A stretch of 64,000 nucleotides of DNA from Methylotenera sp. (GTDB lineage: Bacteria; Pseudomonadota; Gammaproteobacteria; Burkholderiales; Methylophilaceae), in NCBI GenBank assembly GCA_002928535.1, contig PERG01000005.1, positions 53,484-117,483 of the forward strand, read 5' to 3'. Made by a program: the position numbers and the translations under genes. Positions 53,397 to 62,243 of this stretch are shown here, in pieces. The first letter of the stretch is position 1. Every line of letters begins with the position of its first letter. The notes under the pieces were generated by a model. That model was given only the letters and a program-made list of their open reading frames with translations. It was not told where the DNA came from and did no database searches.

Positions 53397-54593
53397 TTAT
53401 TGCTCCAACACGACCACTTTCAAACCTTCATGTGCAGTATTCCACAGTAAGTAAGACTGCCCGTTACGACCCAATAATTGCGGATAATCCACTTTACCCT
53501 CAGCACTGACTAATAGCTTCGCTGCATGCCAGCTCCGGCCGCCGTCATCCGACATCATGCCGTAGATAGTATGGCGCTTCGCTTCAGTTTCCCGCCATAC
53601 CAACCAAACTTTTTCACCTTGGCTTAGCAAGGCCGGATGTCCTGCCCGATGCGCATTGTTACCAAATTTCTTAGGTACAGAAGACGCCCAGGCGACGCCA
53701 TCCATCCGGCTGTAATATAAGCCGGGCTTTTTATCGTTGCCGTCAAAATAGGCTAAATGGTAACCCCACCAATCCTTGCCCTCCCCACCGGTGGCCAGCG
53801 CTCCGCCATGATGCGGGCAACCATCGATTTTCCAGTGGCCAAAAGTCGCGCGCTGCAGTTTGGCTGGCGACTTATCTAAGGGCAATTCTGCCATCATATG
53901 ATCGCGCTCGCCGCCTTCGAAAATATGCCGCCATAACGCGACAACCGTGCCATCCGGCTCATGTGTGGTGGCGATCCTGCAACATTCACAACTGGCGTCG
54001 GTTAATTTGCGTTCCGTTTGAAATGTCTGCCCGTGATCAGTCGACACTGCATAGTAAATCGCAGCGCCCGCATAAGTCTGGCTGGCTTTTTTGGCAGCTA
54101 CGGCGTCACGTTTATCAATCCAGCTCACAATAATTTTGCCGTCAGGTCCCACATCCAGGGTATTAAACGCATGGGTGATTTCGGCACGGTCTTGATGAAC
54201 GATAAACGGTTTTTCAAAACTTTTGCCGCCATCCAACGAACGTGCGAACCATATATAACCGGCGAAACGGGTGCCCAGGTTTTGCGTCCAGCTCACATAA
54301 AGATGGCCTTTGTTATCCACAGCAATGTGCGGCCGCGCTTCGTTACTGGCGCCGATATTTTGTGGGGTTGTATTCACCATCATCGCTTGGCTGAAAGTTT
54401 TCCCTAGATCGCTACTTTTATCGACCAGTAGAAAATCATCTTTGACTGATGCGCGCCATAATTGGCCTTTTGCATCAAAAGCCAAGTCGATGGCCGATAA
54501 GCCGGGTACCGGGTGTTGGGTATGTGCTTCATGTGCAATGCTACACAGCGCGGTTAATAACAAAGTTAGGAATACTAAAAAACGTTTCATCAA
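53397..54593 (-). CDS. Exported Asp-box (BNR/sialidase-like fold) beta-propeller protein with CECC and CPHHGG motifs; not a confident sialidase
   Basis: Signal peptide; Asp-boxes SSDLGKTF, SLDGGKSF, STDHGQTF, SDDGGRSW; CECC at 53979-53990. Confidence 0.75.
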   Translation of the reverse strand: MMKRFLVFLTLLLTALCSIAHEAHTQHPVPGLSAIDLAFDAKGQLWRASVKDDFLLVDKSSDLGKTFSQAMMVNTTPQNIGASNEARPHIAVDNKGHLYVSWTQNLGTRFAGYIWFARSLDGGKSFEKPFIVHQDRAEITHAFNTLDVGPDGKIIVSWIDKRDAVAAKKASQTYAGAAIYYAVSTDHGQTFQTERKLTDASCECCRIATTHEPDGTVVALWRHIFEGGERDHMMAELPLDKSPAKLQRATFGHWKIDGCPHHGGALATGGEGKDWWGYHLAYFDGNDKKPGLYYSRMDGVAWASSVPKKFGNNAHRAGHPALLSQGEKVWLVWRETEAKRHTIYGMMSDDGGRSWHAAKLLVSAEGKVDYPQLLGRNGQSYLLWNTAHEGLKVVVLEQ

Positions 54594-54748
54594 AATCCTT
54601 CATCTAATTCGCAATATAAAGCGTAATAGCAAAACGTTTTTACCGCGCCCAGCAAAGCCGCTAAGACCAGTTCGACTCCGGCTCACGCCTCTATACGTTT
54701 TCTCTATAAAAATTAATACTGTTTGGCACTGATTATTATGAATGGCAA

Positions 54749-56815
54749 TTAATATTTAAATTCCGCACCCATATAGAACGAGCGGCCATCGCCGGGTAAA
54801 AACAGCGCCTGATTCATACCGGGCCGGGTGGCATCCAGAATCACGTTAGTGGTTGCTGCATATTTTTTATCACTTAAATTGCGCATATCGATAAACCATG
54901 AAAGCTGCTTATTAACTTGCTGCCCGGCTTTGATACCCCATAGCGTGTAAGGATCAGCATACAGCGTTTGTGCAAAATCCACTGAATAACGCTGAGGCGA
55001 GACTTCAATAGTTGGGCCGATATAAAAACCATTTCTGCGATACATCAACTCGCTGCGAAGCAGGCTTTTTTGCAAACCCGGTAGTTTGCGGTTACCAAAT
55101 TGCTCGTCATCATTAAAACGGAAATGGTTGATCAACAGGCTTTGGCGCCATTGCAAATGCCAAGGAAGCCTGGCCGTCATGCCGAATTCCAAACCTGCGT
55201 GTACCGTCTGATCAGCATTGGTGGTTTGGGTAGCTGGCGCAGCATTATTACCCGCCGGGAATACTGCTGTTTGCAATAGTTCTTTATCCAGCTTTGCATA
55301 GTAGGCGGAAAAATCCCAGTCGATATGCTCAGTATTGCCGCGGGTACCCACTTCAAACGTTGTACCTTCTTGCGCATCGACGATATTCGGCCTTAAACCC
55401 CCAGCCAGTTCGCCAAATGAAGGCGGTTCATAACTGCGCGATAGGTTCGCATAAAATTGCACATTGGGACGGTAGTCATACAACACGCCAATTTTAGGAT
55501 TAGTTTGTACATACGTGGCATCGAAACTTTCGTTTTGCCCGGCACTGGCGAAGAATTGATCGCGCAGGTTGCGTTCGGAGTGCGTATATTGCAAACCGGC
55601 AATCAGTGCCACATCCGGCATCAGGTAGAAACGGTTTTCCACATACGCCTCAATATTGCGCGCCTGGTATTCCAGCCTATTTTGCCTGGCACCTCTTTTA
55701 CCCCGATTATTAATCGAACGCTCGTCGTAACCTTTACCATAGCTAGGATTAAAACCCAGAGTTAATGCATTTTTATGCCCTAGGATTTCACCCTCATGCG
55801 TATAACGTGCTTCAAAACCATAATCGTTGGTATCCAGATCAATGACCTGGAAAATGGGATGAAACAAATCTCTGTGCGAATAGTAGGCACTAACTTGCAG
55901 ATTGCTTTGTTCACCAAGCCTGAAATTGGTTTTATTGGCAATGCGGATTAAATCGATATCGCGTTTTTGCTGGCCGATGGCCGGGCTTAAAAATGCATCG
56001 CTTGGGTCGTCTTTTAATTGGTCTTTTGTCAGCGGTGCGGGCAAGTCAGAATCGCTTCTGGCATAGCCCAAGTAGAAGCGCGTTTCGATATCGTCATTCA
56101 CATGGTAGCCAAAATTGACATTCAAACGCAGCGCGCGCTGCTCAGCATTTTCACGGAAGCCTTCCTGGTTAAAACTACTGCCGCTGATGAAATAATCAAA
56201 ATCGCCGATCACATTGCCAGTGCTCAAACCTAAGCGCTGGTAATCAAAGCTGCCGGCTTCTGCCCGTATGTTCAAATGTTCGGCATCGTACCCAGTCGGC
56301 GACATGAAATTGATCGCACCACCTAAGTTGCTGGTGCCATAACGCAAGGCATTCGCCCCACGATACACTTCGATATAACGTGTTGCCATCGGCTCTATGG
56401 CCTGATAGTCAAAACTGCCATCGGCCTGATTGACGGGAATACCATCCTGCATAAGCTTGATGCCACGTCCATGAAAGGTACGCTGCAAACCAGATCCACG
56501 AATTGATAGTCGCGTTTCCTCGGCGCCGAACCGTGATTGTGCCAATACACCAGCAGCCAAGCCAAGCGTATCCCTGAAATTGGAGACACGGCCCTCACGT
56601 ATTTCGTGAAGATCGACAATTGTCACGCCGCCAGGGGTTTTGTTAATGATTTCACGAGCGGCATCCAAATCTGGCTGGGTAGCTGAAACAGACTCTTTCT
56701 TACCGATTACTTCCACTTGCTGCAAAGTGAGGTCATGCTGATGGTCTGCGGCGGCAGAGATGGGCAGATAGGCTGTAGATAAGCCTATAAAGCACCTAAA
56801 TAACGTTTGATTCAT
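54749..56815 (-). CDS. TonB-dependent outer-membrane receptor (substrate not determined; copper suspected from context)
   Basis: Signal peptide, plug domain (LSIRGSGLQRTFHGRGIKLMQDGIPVNQADGSFDYQAIEPMATRYIEVYRGANALRYGTSNLGGAINFMS), C-terminal aromatic FYMGAEFKY. Confidence 0.92.
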   Translation of the reverse strand: MNQTLFRCFIGLSTAYLPISAAADHQHDLTLQQVEVIGKKESVSATQPDLDAAREIINKTPGGVTIVDLHEIREGRVSNFRDTLGLAAGVLAQSRFGAEETRLSIRGSGLQRTFHGRGIKLMQDGIPVNQADGSFDYQAIEPMATRYIEVYRGANALRYGTSNLGGAINFMSPTGYDAEHLNIRAEAGSFDYQRLGLSTGNVIGDFDYFISGSSFNQEGFRENAEQRALRLNVNFGYHVNDDIETRFYLGYARSDSDLPAPLTKDQLKDDPSDAFLSPAIGQQKRDIDLIRIANKTNFRLGEQSNLQVSAYYSHRDLFHPIFQVIDLDTNDYGFEARYTHEGEILGHKNALTLGFNPSYGKGYDERSINNRGKRGARQNRLEYQARNIEAYVENRFYLMPDVALIAGLQYTHSERNLRDQFFASAGQNESFDATYVQTNPKIGVLYDYRPNVQFYANLSRSYEPPSFGELAGGLRPNIVDAQEGTTFEVGTRGNTEHIDWDFSAYYAKLDKELLQTAVFPAGNNAAPATQTTNADQTVHAGLEFGMTARLPWHLQWRQSLLINHFRFNDDEQFGNRKLPGLQKSLLRSELMYRRNGFYIGPTIEVSPQRYSVDFAQTLYADPYTLWGIKAGQQVNKQLSWFIDMRNLSDKKYAATTNVILDATRPGMNQALFLPGDGRSFYMGAEFKY

Positions 56816-56832
56816 TGAAACATTCCTTAAAG

Positions 56833-56866
56833 ATTAACGCAGAGCCTGAACTCTGAAAAAGTTAAT
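56833..56866 (-). promoter_or_regulatory. Stem-loop between DUF2946 ORF stop and TonB-dependent receptor start
   Basis: Nested inverted repeats ATTAAC...GTTAAT and CAGAG-ttcagg-CTCTG on the transcribed strand. Confidence 0.45.
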
Positions 56867-56868
56867 GA

Positions 56869-57294
56869 TTAGGAATTAGGCGGGCCTTGGCTGGGGGGTA
56901 AGAGCTCCAAGTGCTGGTAGACAGGTGTAACAGCAGAAGCAGTCACTTGCCAGGCTTGGGCTTCCAGTACCTGGATGATGAATGGGATGGTATTGGGAAT
57001 AGCATCCTGGGTTGGTGGATTGGAACAAAACACACAATGCGCTAAATGACGGTCATCATTTTCGGATTTTATCGATGGCTTGACGTCTAACTCAGTGTTT
57101 AACTGCTTGCCCATGGTGGTTTTCACCTGGATTATGACTTTTTTCCCATCAGATGTACAAATCTTTTGCACAAACGACGGATTCCCCGTCCAGGATGCTA
57201 GGGCATGCGAAACGGCCGGTGCCAGCGAGACGAACAACATCACGGCTACCATAAGCCGGCTGATGAAGGTCGTGTTGAATTTGAATCGCATCAT
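56869..57294 (-). CDS. DUF2946-family protein; candidate copper-responsive upstream ORF (CruR-like) heading the TonB-dependent receptor operon
   Basis: N-terminal TM/signal helix, KICTSDG, AHCVFCSNP CxxC, C-terminal LLPPSQGPPNS-stop; TonB-dependent receptor begins about 54 nt downstream. Confidence 0.8.
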   Translation of the reverse strand: MMRFKFNTTFISRLMVAVMLFVSLAPAVSHALASWTGNPSFVQKICTSDGKKVIIQVKTTMGKQLNTELDVKPSIKSENDDRHLAHCVFCSNPPTQDAIPNTIPFIIQVLEAQAWQVTASAVTPVYQHLELLPPSQGPPNS

Positions 57295-57324
57295 GAGATT
57301 ATAAAGAAAGCCGGCGGATTTTCA

Positions 57325-57972
57325 TTAAAAATCATCGTCTTCGGTAAACCGTTGTTCTTTGAACGGATCCCCATGGTTATGGTAACCGCGCACTTCCCAA
57401 AAACCCGGGCGATCTTCTGCGTGCAATTCTATGGCTTTCAGCCATTTCGCACCTTTCCAGGCGTAGCGTTTAGGCACGATAATGCGCACCGGCCCGCCGT
57501 GTGCTGTCGTCAGCGGATACCCTAAAACAGAATGGGCGATGATGACATCGTCATCCAGTAGCGCTTCCAGATCAAGATTGGTGGTATAGCCGTCATAGCC
57601 ATAGAGTGTTGCGAATTTGGCGTTCTCCAGCGGCCCGACCATCATCAGTAAATCCTGCGCCTTGACTCCAACCCAGTCCATATCTAGCCTAGTCCAACGG
57701 GTAACACAGTGGAAATCTGACAACTCAGTGACTTGCGGCAACGCTTGAAAAGCGGCCCAGTCGAGCTGAATTTCTTTCTCTACCAAGCCATGAATGCGTA
57801 ACTGCCAATTGGATTGATTTACATCTGGCAAGATTCCTAAATCAAGAATAGGAAAATTTTTTACTTCAGTTTGCCCGGCCGGCACGCGGTTATTTTCGTT
57901 TAGCTTACCAGGCTGATGCCCTTTTTTTGCCAGAGCGATTTTTCCTGCGATAAGTTTTTTCCAATCTGGCAC
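57325..57972 (-). CDS. Sulfite oxidase-like molybdopterin-dependent oxidoreductase (YedY/MsrP-fold, no obvious signal peptide)
   Basis: DFHCVTRWTRLDMDWVGVKAQDLL (Cys ligand); YGYDGYTTNLDLEALLDDDVIIAHSVLGYPLTTAHGGPVRIIVPKRYAWKGAKWLKAIEL. Confidence 0.9.
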   Translation of the reverse strand: MPDWKKLIAGKIALAKKGHQPGKLNENNRVPAGQTEVKNFPILDLGILPDVNQSNWQLRIHGLVEKEIQLDWAAFQALPQVTELSDFHCVTRWTRLDMDWVGVKAQDLLMMVGPLENAKFATLYGYDGYTTNLDLEALLDDDVIIAHSVLGYPLTTAHGGPVRIIVPKRYAWKGAKWLKAIELHAEDRPGFWEVRGYHNHGDPFKEQRFTEDDDF

Positions 57973-57995
57973 GGTAGTTTCTTTCTCGTTAGAGC

Positions 57996-58466
57996 TTAGG
58001 CCGACTTAAGATGCTGCGGCTTTTTAAAGCTGTCCAGTAGTAAAAGGCCTACGCCAATACAAATTGCACTATCCGCCACATTAAACGCGGGCCAAGCAAA
58101 ATTTTGATAATGGAAATACAGAAAATCCACTACGTAGCCTAACGTAAGGCGGTCATATAAGTTGCCAATGGCGCCACCCAAAACAAGCGCGAGTCCCAAA
58201 CAAAAAAGCTTCTCTGTGCGATATTTATACAACAAATAACTAATTACAACGATGGCAATTAGGGAGACACCACTGAAAAAAAACTTTTGCCATCCACCTG
58301 CGTTGGCAAGAAAGCTAAATGCTGCGCCCTCATTGTGGTAGCGCACCAGATCGAAAAAACTGGTAACAAACAAATGATCCCCGTAAGAAAACGCCTGCTG
58401 TATCAGGAATTTGGTATATAAATCCAATGCCACAATCACTGCACTGATAGCAAACCACTTACGCAT
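57996..58466 (-). CDS. lspA: Lipoprotein signal peptidase LspA (start at 58466, MRKWFAIS)
   Basis: [24 protein letters not shown] and [11 protein letters not shown] catalytic Asp motifs; downstream of ileS. Confidence 0.95.
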   Translation of the reverse strand: MRKWFAISAVIVALDLYTKFLIQQAFSYGDHLFVTSFFDLVRYHNEGAAFSFLANAGGWQKFFFSGVSLIAIVVISYLLYKYRTEKLFCLGLALVLGGAIGNLYDRLTLGYVVDFLYFHYQNFAWPAFNVADSAICIGVGLLLLDSFKKPQHLKSA

Positions 58467-61287
58467 GGGTACGATACTCCCCTGTTCCAAATAAGTTACG
58501 CACACAACGTCCACAAATCTGCGGATGCAACTCATCGGCCCCTACGTCAGCCCGGTAATGCCAGCAGCGTTCGCATTTGGCATGTGCGCTTGGTTTTACC
58601 AGTATTTTTTGCGCAGTTTCATCAGCGACTTTGAAGACTTTTGCATCACTGGTAATCATGGCGAATTTCAGGTCATCACCCAAGATGGATAAGGCTTTAT
58701 AAGCATTTTCAGGAACATGAAACTCAAGCTCTGCCTGCAATGAGGAGCCCACCGTACCAGATTCGCGCAGTTTCTCGATTTCTTTCTGAGCCTGGCTGCG
58801 TAATTCGATCAGCACTTGCCAGCCTTCAATAGTAGCAGGCGTCAAACCGTGCTTGGGTAATTTGTACCACTCTTCTTCAAACACGGTTCTATTCGCATCC
58901 ATTCCTAAAGTCTGCCAGATCTCATTGGCGGTAAAGCTCAAGATGGGTGCTGTGAGGCGCATCAGACAATGCGTGATGTGATACAAAGCACTTTGTGCAG
59001 CACGGCGGGCAAATGAATCTTCACCTGTTGTGTACAAGCGATCTTTAAGAATATCCAAATAGAAACCACCCAGATCTTCCGAGCAGAAACTGACGAACTT
59101 CTGTACCGCCAGGTGGAACTCGTAGCGGTCGTAGTCAGCGAGGATTTCCGTTTGCAATTCTGATGTCAGGTAAAGCGCATAGCGGTCGATATCCAGCATT
59201 TCCGCTGGTGCCAGCAGGTGCTTTTTCGCATCAAAGTCAGCCAGGTTCGCTAACAGAAAGCGCAAAGTATTACGAATACGGCGATAGCTCTCAGCAACGC
59301 GTTTCAAGATTTCATCCGAGATCGTCAGTTCACCCGAATAATCCGTAGAAGCTGTCCATAAACGCAAAATATCTGCACCATAGGTATCCATGACTTTTTG
59401 CGGCGCAACGACATTGCCTTTGGATTTACTCATCTTGTGACCAGAACCATCCACCACAAAACCATGCGTCAGCAAGGCCTGGTATGGCGCACGGCCATTA
59501 ATAGCGCAGCCGGTCAATAATGAGGATTGGAACCAGCCGCGATGCTGATCAGAACCTTCCAGATACAAATCAGCGGGTGAAGTTAGCTCTGCACGACGCT
59601 TTAACACCGTTGCATGGGTAGCACCAGAGTCAAACCAAACGTCTAAGGTATCAGGTACTTTTTTATATTGCGCTGCATTTTCCGGCGCATGCTGCTTGAG
59701 GAAAGCAGCTTCATCTAAAGAGAACCAGGCTTCTACCCCTAGTTGCTCAACCATTAAGCAAGCTTGCTCTAAAAGCTGCAGCGTCAATGGATGCGGCTCG
59801 CCGGTTTCTTTATGTACAAACAAGCCCATGGGGACGCCCCAATTACGTTGGCGCGATACACACCAGTCCGGGCGGTTTTTGATCATGGCTTCCAGACGCG
59901 CGCGGCCCCAAGATGGGAAGAATTCGGTTTCATCCACCGCTTTATTCGCGTGTTCCCGTAGGCTCGTGCCTTTGACATCGGTTTCATTCATGCCGATAAA
60001 CCATTGATGCGTTGCCAGTTGCATCAAAGGTGTTTTATGGCGCCAGCAGTGCGGGAAACTATGATGCAGTCGTGCACTGGCAAGTAAGTGACCACTTTCT
60101 TGCATGGCGGCCAATATAGCTTTATTAGCTTCCTGGCGGTTCAAACCACGGATGGGTGCGAACTCCACCAGTTCACTATTGAAAAATTTACCATCCCCGC
60201 CAATCAATACGCGCGGTTTTTCATTCGGGAAATTGGCGCGCATGACCAGCCAGTCGTCATTACCATGCGCCGCTGCAGTATGTACCAAACAAGTACCAGC
60301 TTCGGTCGTGACGTGTTCCCCCGTAATCACGGGTACTCGGCGATTATCGAAGGGATGTTGTAACTGCAGGCCTTTCAGTGCAATACCACTGCATGTGCCC
60401 AATACTTGGGTATTTTCTTCGCCATAGCGAGAAAGCGTACTTTCCACCAAATCATGTGCAAGGATCAGCAGGCCTTTGCTAGTTTGGATCAGGTCGTATG
60501 TTAGTTCCGGGTGCACGCTCACGGCCTGGTTGGCGGGCAATGTCCAAGGCGTAGTCGTCCAGATCACAGCATACGCATCGCCATTCACTTGCGTACCGAA
60601 TGCCTTACCTAGGGCCACGTTATCAACCACCTTAAAGCCCACATCAATCGCCGGTGAGTTCACATCTTCATACTCAACTTCGGCTTCGGCTAGCGCGGAA
60701 CCGCAATCCACGCACCAGTGCACCGGTTTGCTGCCCTGGTATAGATAGCCATTCTGATAAATTTCACCCAGTGCACGCATGATGTCGGCTTCGGTTTTGA
60801 AATCCATGGTGAGATAAGGATGATCCCAATCACCCAATACGCCCAGGCGGATAAAGTCTTTTTTCTGACGCTCGATCTGCTCGGCTGCATAAACGCGGCA
60901 TAGCTCGCGAAACTTGGCAGGGTCGATATTCTTGCCATGCGTTTTTTCCACCATGAGTTCGATCGGCAGGCCGTGGCAATCCCAACCAGGCACATAGGGG
61001 GCATCAAAGCCACTCATGGTTTTGGACTTAACGATAATGTCCTTAAGGATTTTATTGACGGCATGGCCGATATGAATATCGCCATTCGCATACGGCGGGC
61101 CATCATGCAAAATGAATTTTTTAGCGCCTTTGCGCGCTTTGCGGATTCGTTGGTAGAGCTGTTTATCTTGCCATTGCTGCAGCCAAGTTGGCTCACGCTT
61201 AGCCAGGTCGCCGCGCATCGGAAAGCTGGTTTCCGGCAGGTTAAGTTTGTATTTCGACGCTTCGTCTGGCTTAGTTTTGTCAGTCAT
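58459..61287 (-). CDS. ileS: Isoleucyl-tRNA synthetase
   Basis: [36 protein letters not shown]-terminal zinc CERCWHYR. Confidence 0.97.
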   Translation of the reverse strand: MTDKTKPDEASKYKLNLPETSFPMRGDLAKREPTWLQQWQDKQLYQRIRKARKGAKKFILHDGPPYANGDIHIGHAVNKILKDIIVKSKTMSGFDAPYVPGWDCHGLPIELMVEKTHGKNIDPAKFRELCRVYAAEQIERQKKDFIRLGVLGDWDHPYLTMDFKTEADIMRALGEIYQNGYLYQGSKPVHWCVDCGSALAEAEVEYEDVNSPAIDVGFKVVDNVALGKAFGTQVNGDAYAVIWTTTPWTLPANQAVSVHPELTYDLIQTSKGLLILAHDLVESTLSRYGEENTQVLGTCSGIALKGLQLQHPFDNRRVPVITGEHVTTEAGTCLVHTAAAHGNDDWLVMRANFPNEKPRVLIGGDGKFFNSELVEFAPIRGLNRQEANKAILAAMQESGHLLASARLHHSFPHCWRHKTPLMQLATHQWFIGMNETDVKGTSLREHANKAVDETEFFPSWGRARLEAMIKNRPDWCVSRQRNWGVPMGLFVHKETGEPHPLTLQLLEQACLMVEQLGVEAWFSLDEAAFLKQHAPENAAQYKKVPDTLDVWFDSGATHATVLKRRAELTSPADLYLEGSDQHRGWFQSSLLTGCAINGRAPYQALLTHGFVVDGSGHKMSKSKGNVVAPQKVMDTYGADILRLWTASTDYSGELTISDEILKRVAESYRRIRNTLRFLLANLADFDAKKHLLAPAEMLDIDRYALYLTSELQTEILADYDRYEFHLAVQKFVSFCSEDLGGFYLDILKDRLYTTGEDSFARRAAQSALYHITHCLMRLTAPILSFTANEIWQTLGMDANRTVFEEEWYKLPKHGLTPATIEGWQVLIELRSQAQKEIEKLRESGTVGSSLQAELEFHVPENAYKALSILGDDLKFAMITSDAKVFKVADETAQKILVKPSAHAKCERCWHYRADVGADELHPQICGRCVRNLFGTGEYRTHA

Positions 61288-61307
61288 ATTTCGGTTCTAA
61301 TATATTT

Positions 61308-62243
61308 CTAAATGTGTGGTTGTGGTACGGCGTTTTGTTTGAAGAATGCCCTGGCGACCAGCACGTCCTGTGCGATCTGCGCTTTTAACGCTTCCAAGCC
61401 GTCAAATTTTATCTCGTCACGAATCTTGTGTAGAAATTCTACATGCACATGCCTATCGTACAAATCACCATCAAAATCAAGGATATGTACTTCTAAAGAT
61501 AACTTGGGAACACCAGCAATTGTAGGCCGCACACCCAAATTGGCGACACTTGGCAAACCGTCTAATTTTACCGCATATACCCCGGTTAATGCAGGTCGCT
61601 CGTGACGCATGTGGATATTCGCAGTGGGAAAGCCTAATTGACGACCACGCTTAGCGCCGTGTATGACTTTTCCGCTGATACTATAAGCGCGTCCCAAAAG
61701 ACTATGCGCTTCAATCAAACGGCCTGCGGCCAATGCTGCGCGCACCCTCGTGCTCGATACCCGTTCAGGTAGATTTTCGCAATTAAGCATGTCCACTTGG
61801 GGCAGGCTCACGAGATTAAATCCAGCTTCTACAAAATCGGCCGTCGTGCCGGCACGTTTTGCCCCGAAGCGAAAGTCCTCGCCCACTAGAATCGCTTGTG
61901 TATTCAAGGTATCTCGTAAAATATCGTTCATAAAAGCCTCAGCCGTAACTTTGGCAAAGCGCCGATCGAAGCGTATGACATAAGCCACCTCCACATCGGC
62001 TTCCGCCAAGTGCTCAAGCTTTTCACGCATGGAACACAAACGTGCAGGTGCGCTTTCCGGGGTGAAGAATTCGCGGGGATGTGGCTCAAACGTCATGACG
62101 GCAGAAGTTACTTGCATGACTTTAGCTGTTGCGACCAGCTTATTTAGCAACGCTTGGTGACCAAGATGCATGCCATCAAAATTTCCGATCGCCAGCGCAC
62201 ACGGTGACTGCTGGTGGGATGGAATGTGACGTAATACCTGCAT
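61308..62243 (-). CDS. ribF: Bifunctional riboflavin kinase / FAD synthetase RibF
   Basis: ALAIGNFDGMHLGHQALLNKLV; HGAKRGRQLGFPTANI. Confidence 0.96.
   Translation of the reverse strand: MQVLRHIPSHQQSPCALAIGNFDGMHLGHQALLNKLVATAKVMQVTSAVMTFEPHPREFFTPESAPARLCSMREKLEHLAEADVEVAYVIRFDRRFAKVTAEAFMNDILRDTLNTQAILVGEDFRFGAKRAGTTADFVEAGFNLVSLPQVDMLNCENLPERVSSTRVRAALAAGRLIEAHSLLGRAYSISGKVIHGAKRGRQLGFPTANIHMRHERPALTGVYAVKLDGLPSVANLGVRPTIAGVPKLSLEVHILDFDGDLYDRHVHVEFLHKIRDEIKFDGLEALKAQIAQDVLVARAFFKQNAVPQPHI

Noticed and set aside
53397-54593. Annotation as a genuine exo-alpha-sialidase
   Set aside because: Asp-boxes indicate a beta-propeller fold only; catalytic residues were not identifiable and the genomic context points elsewhere.
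54661-54690. tRNA-like T-arm sequence AGTTCGACTCC in the receptor/propeller spacer
   Set aside because: T-stem pairing is incomplete and no acceptor, D or anticodon arms are evident; better described as part of an unassigned structured spacer.
59163-61311. Several + strand ORFs antisense to ileS
   Set aside because: Overlap fully with a canonical IleS; no domain signal.
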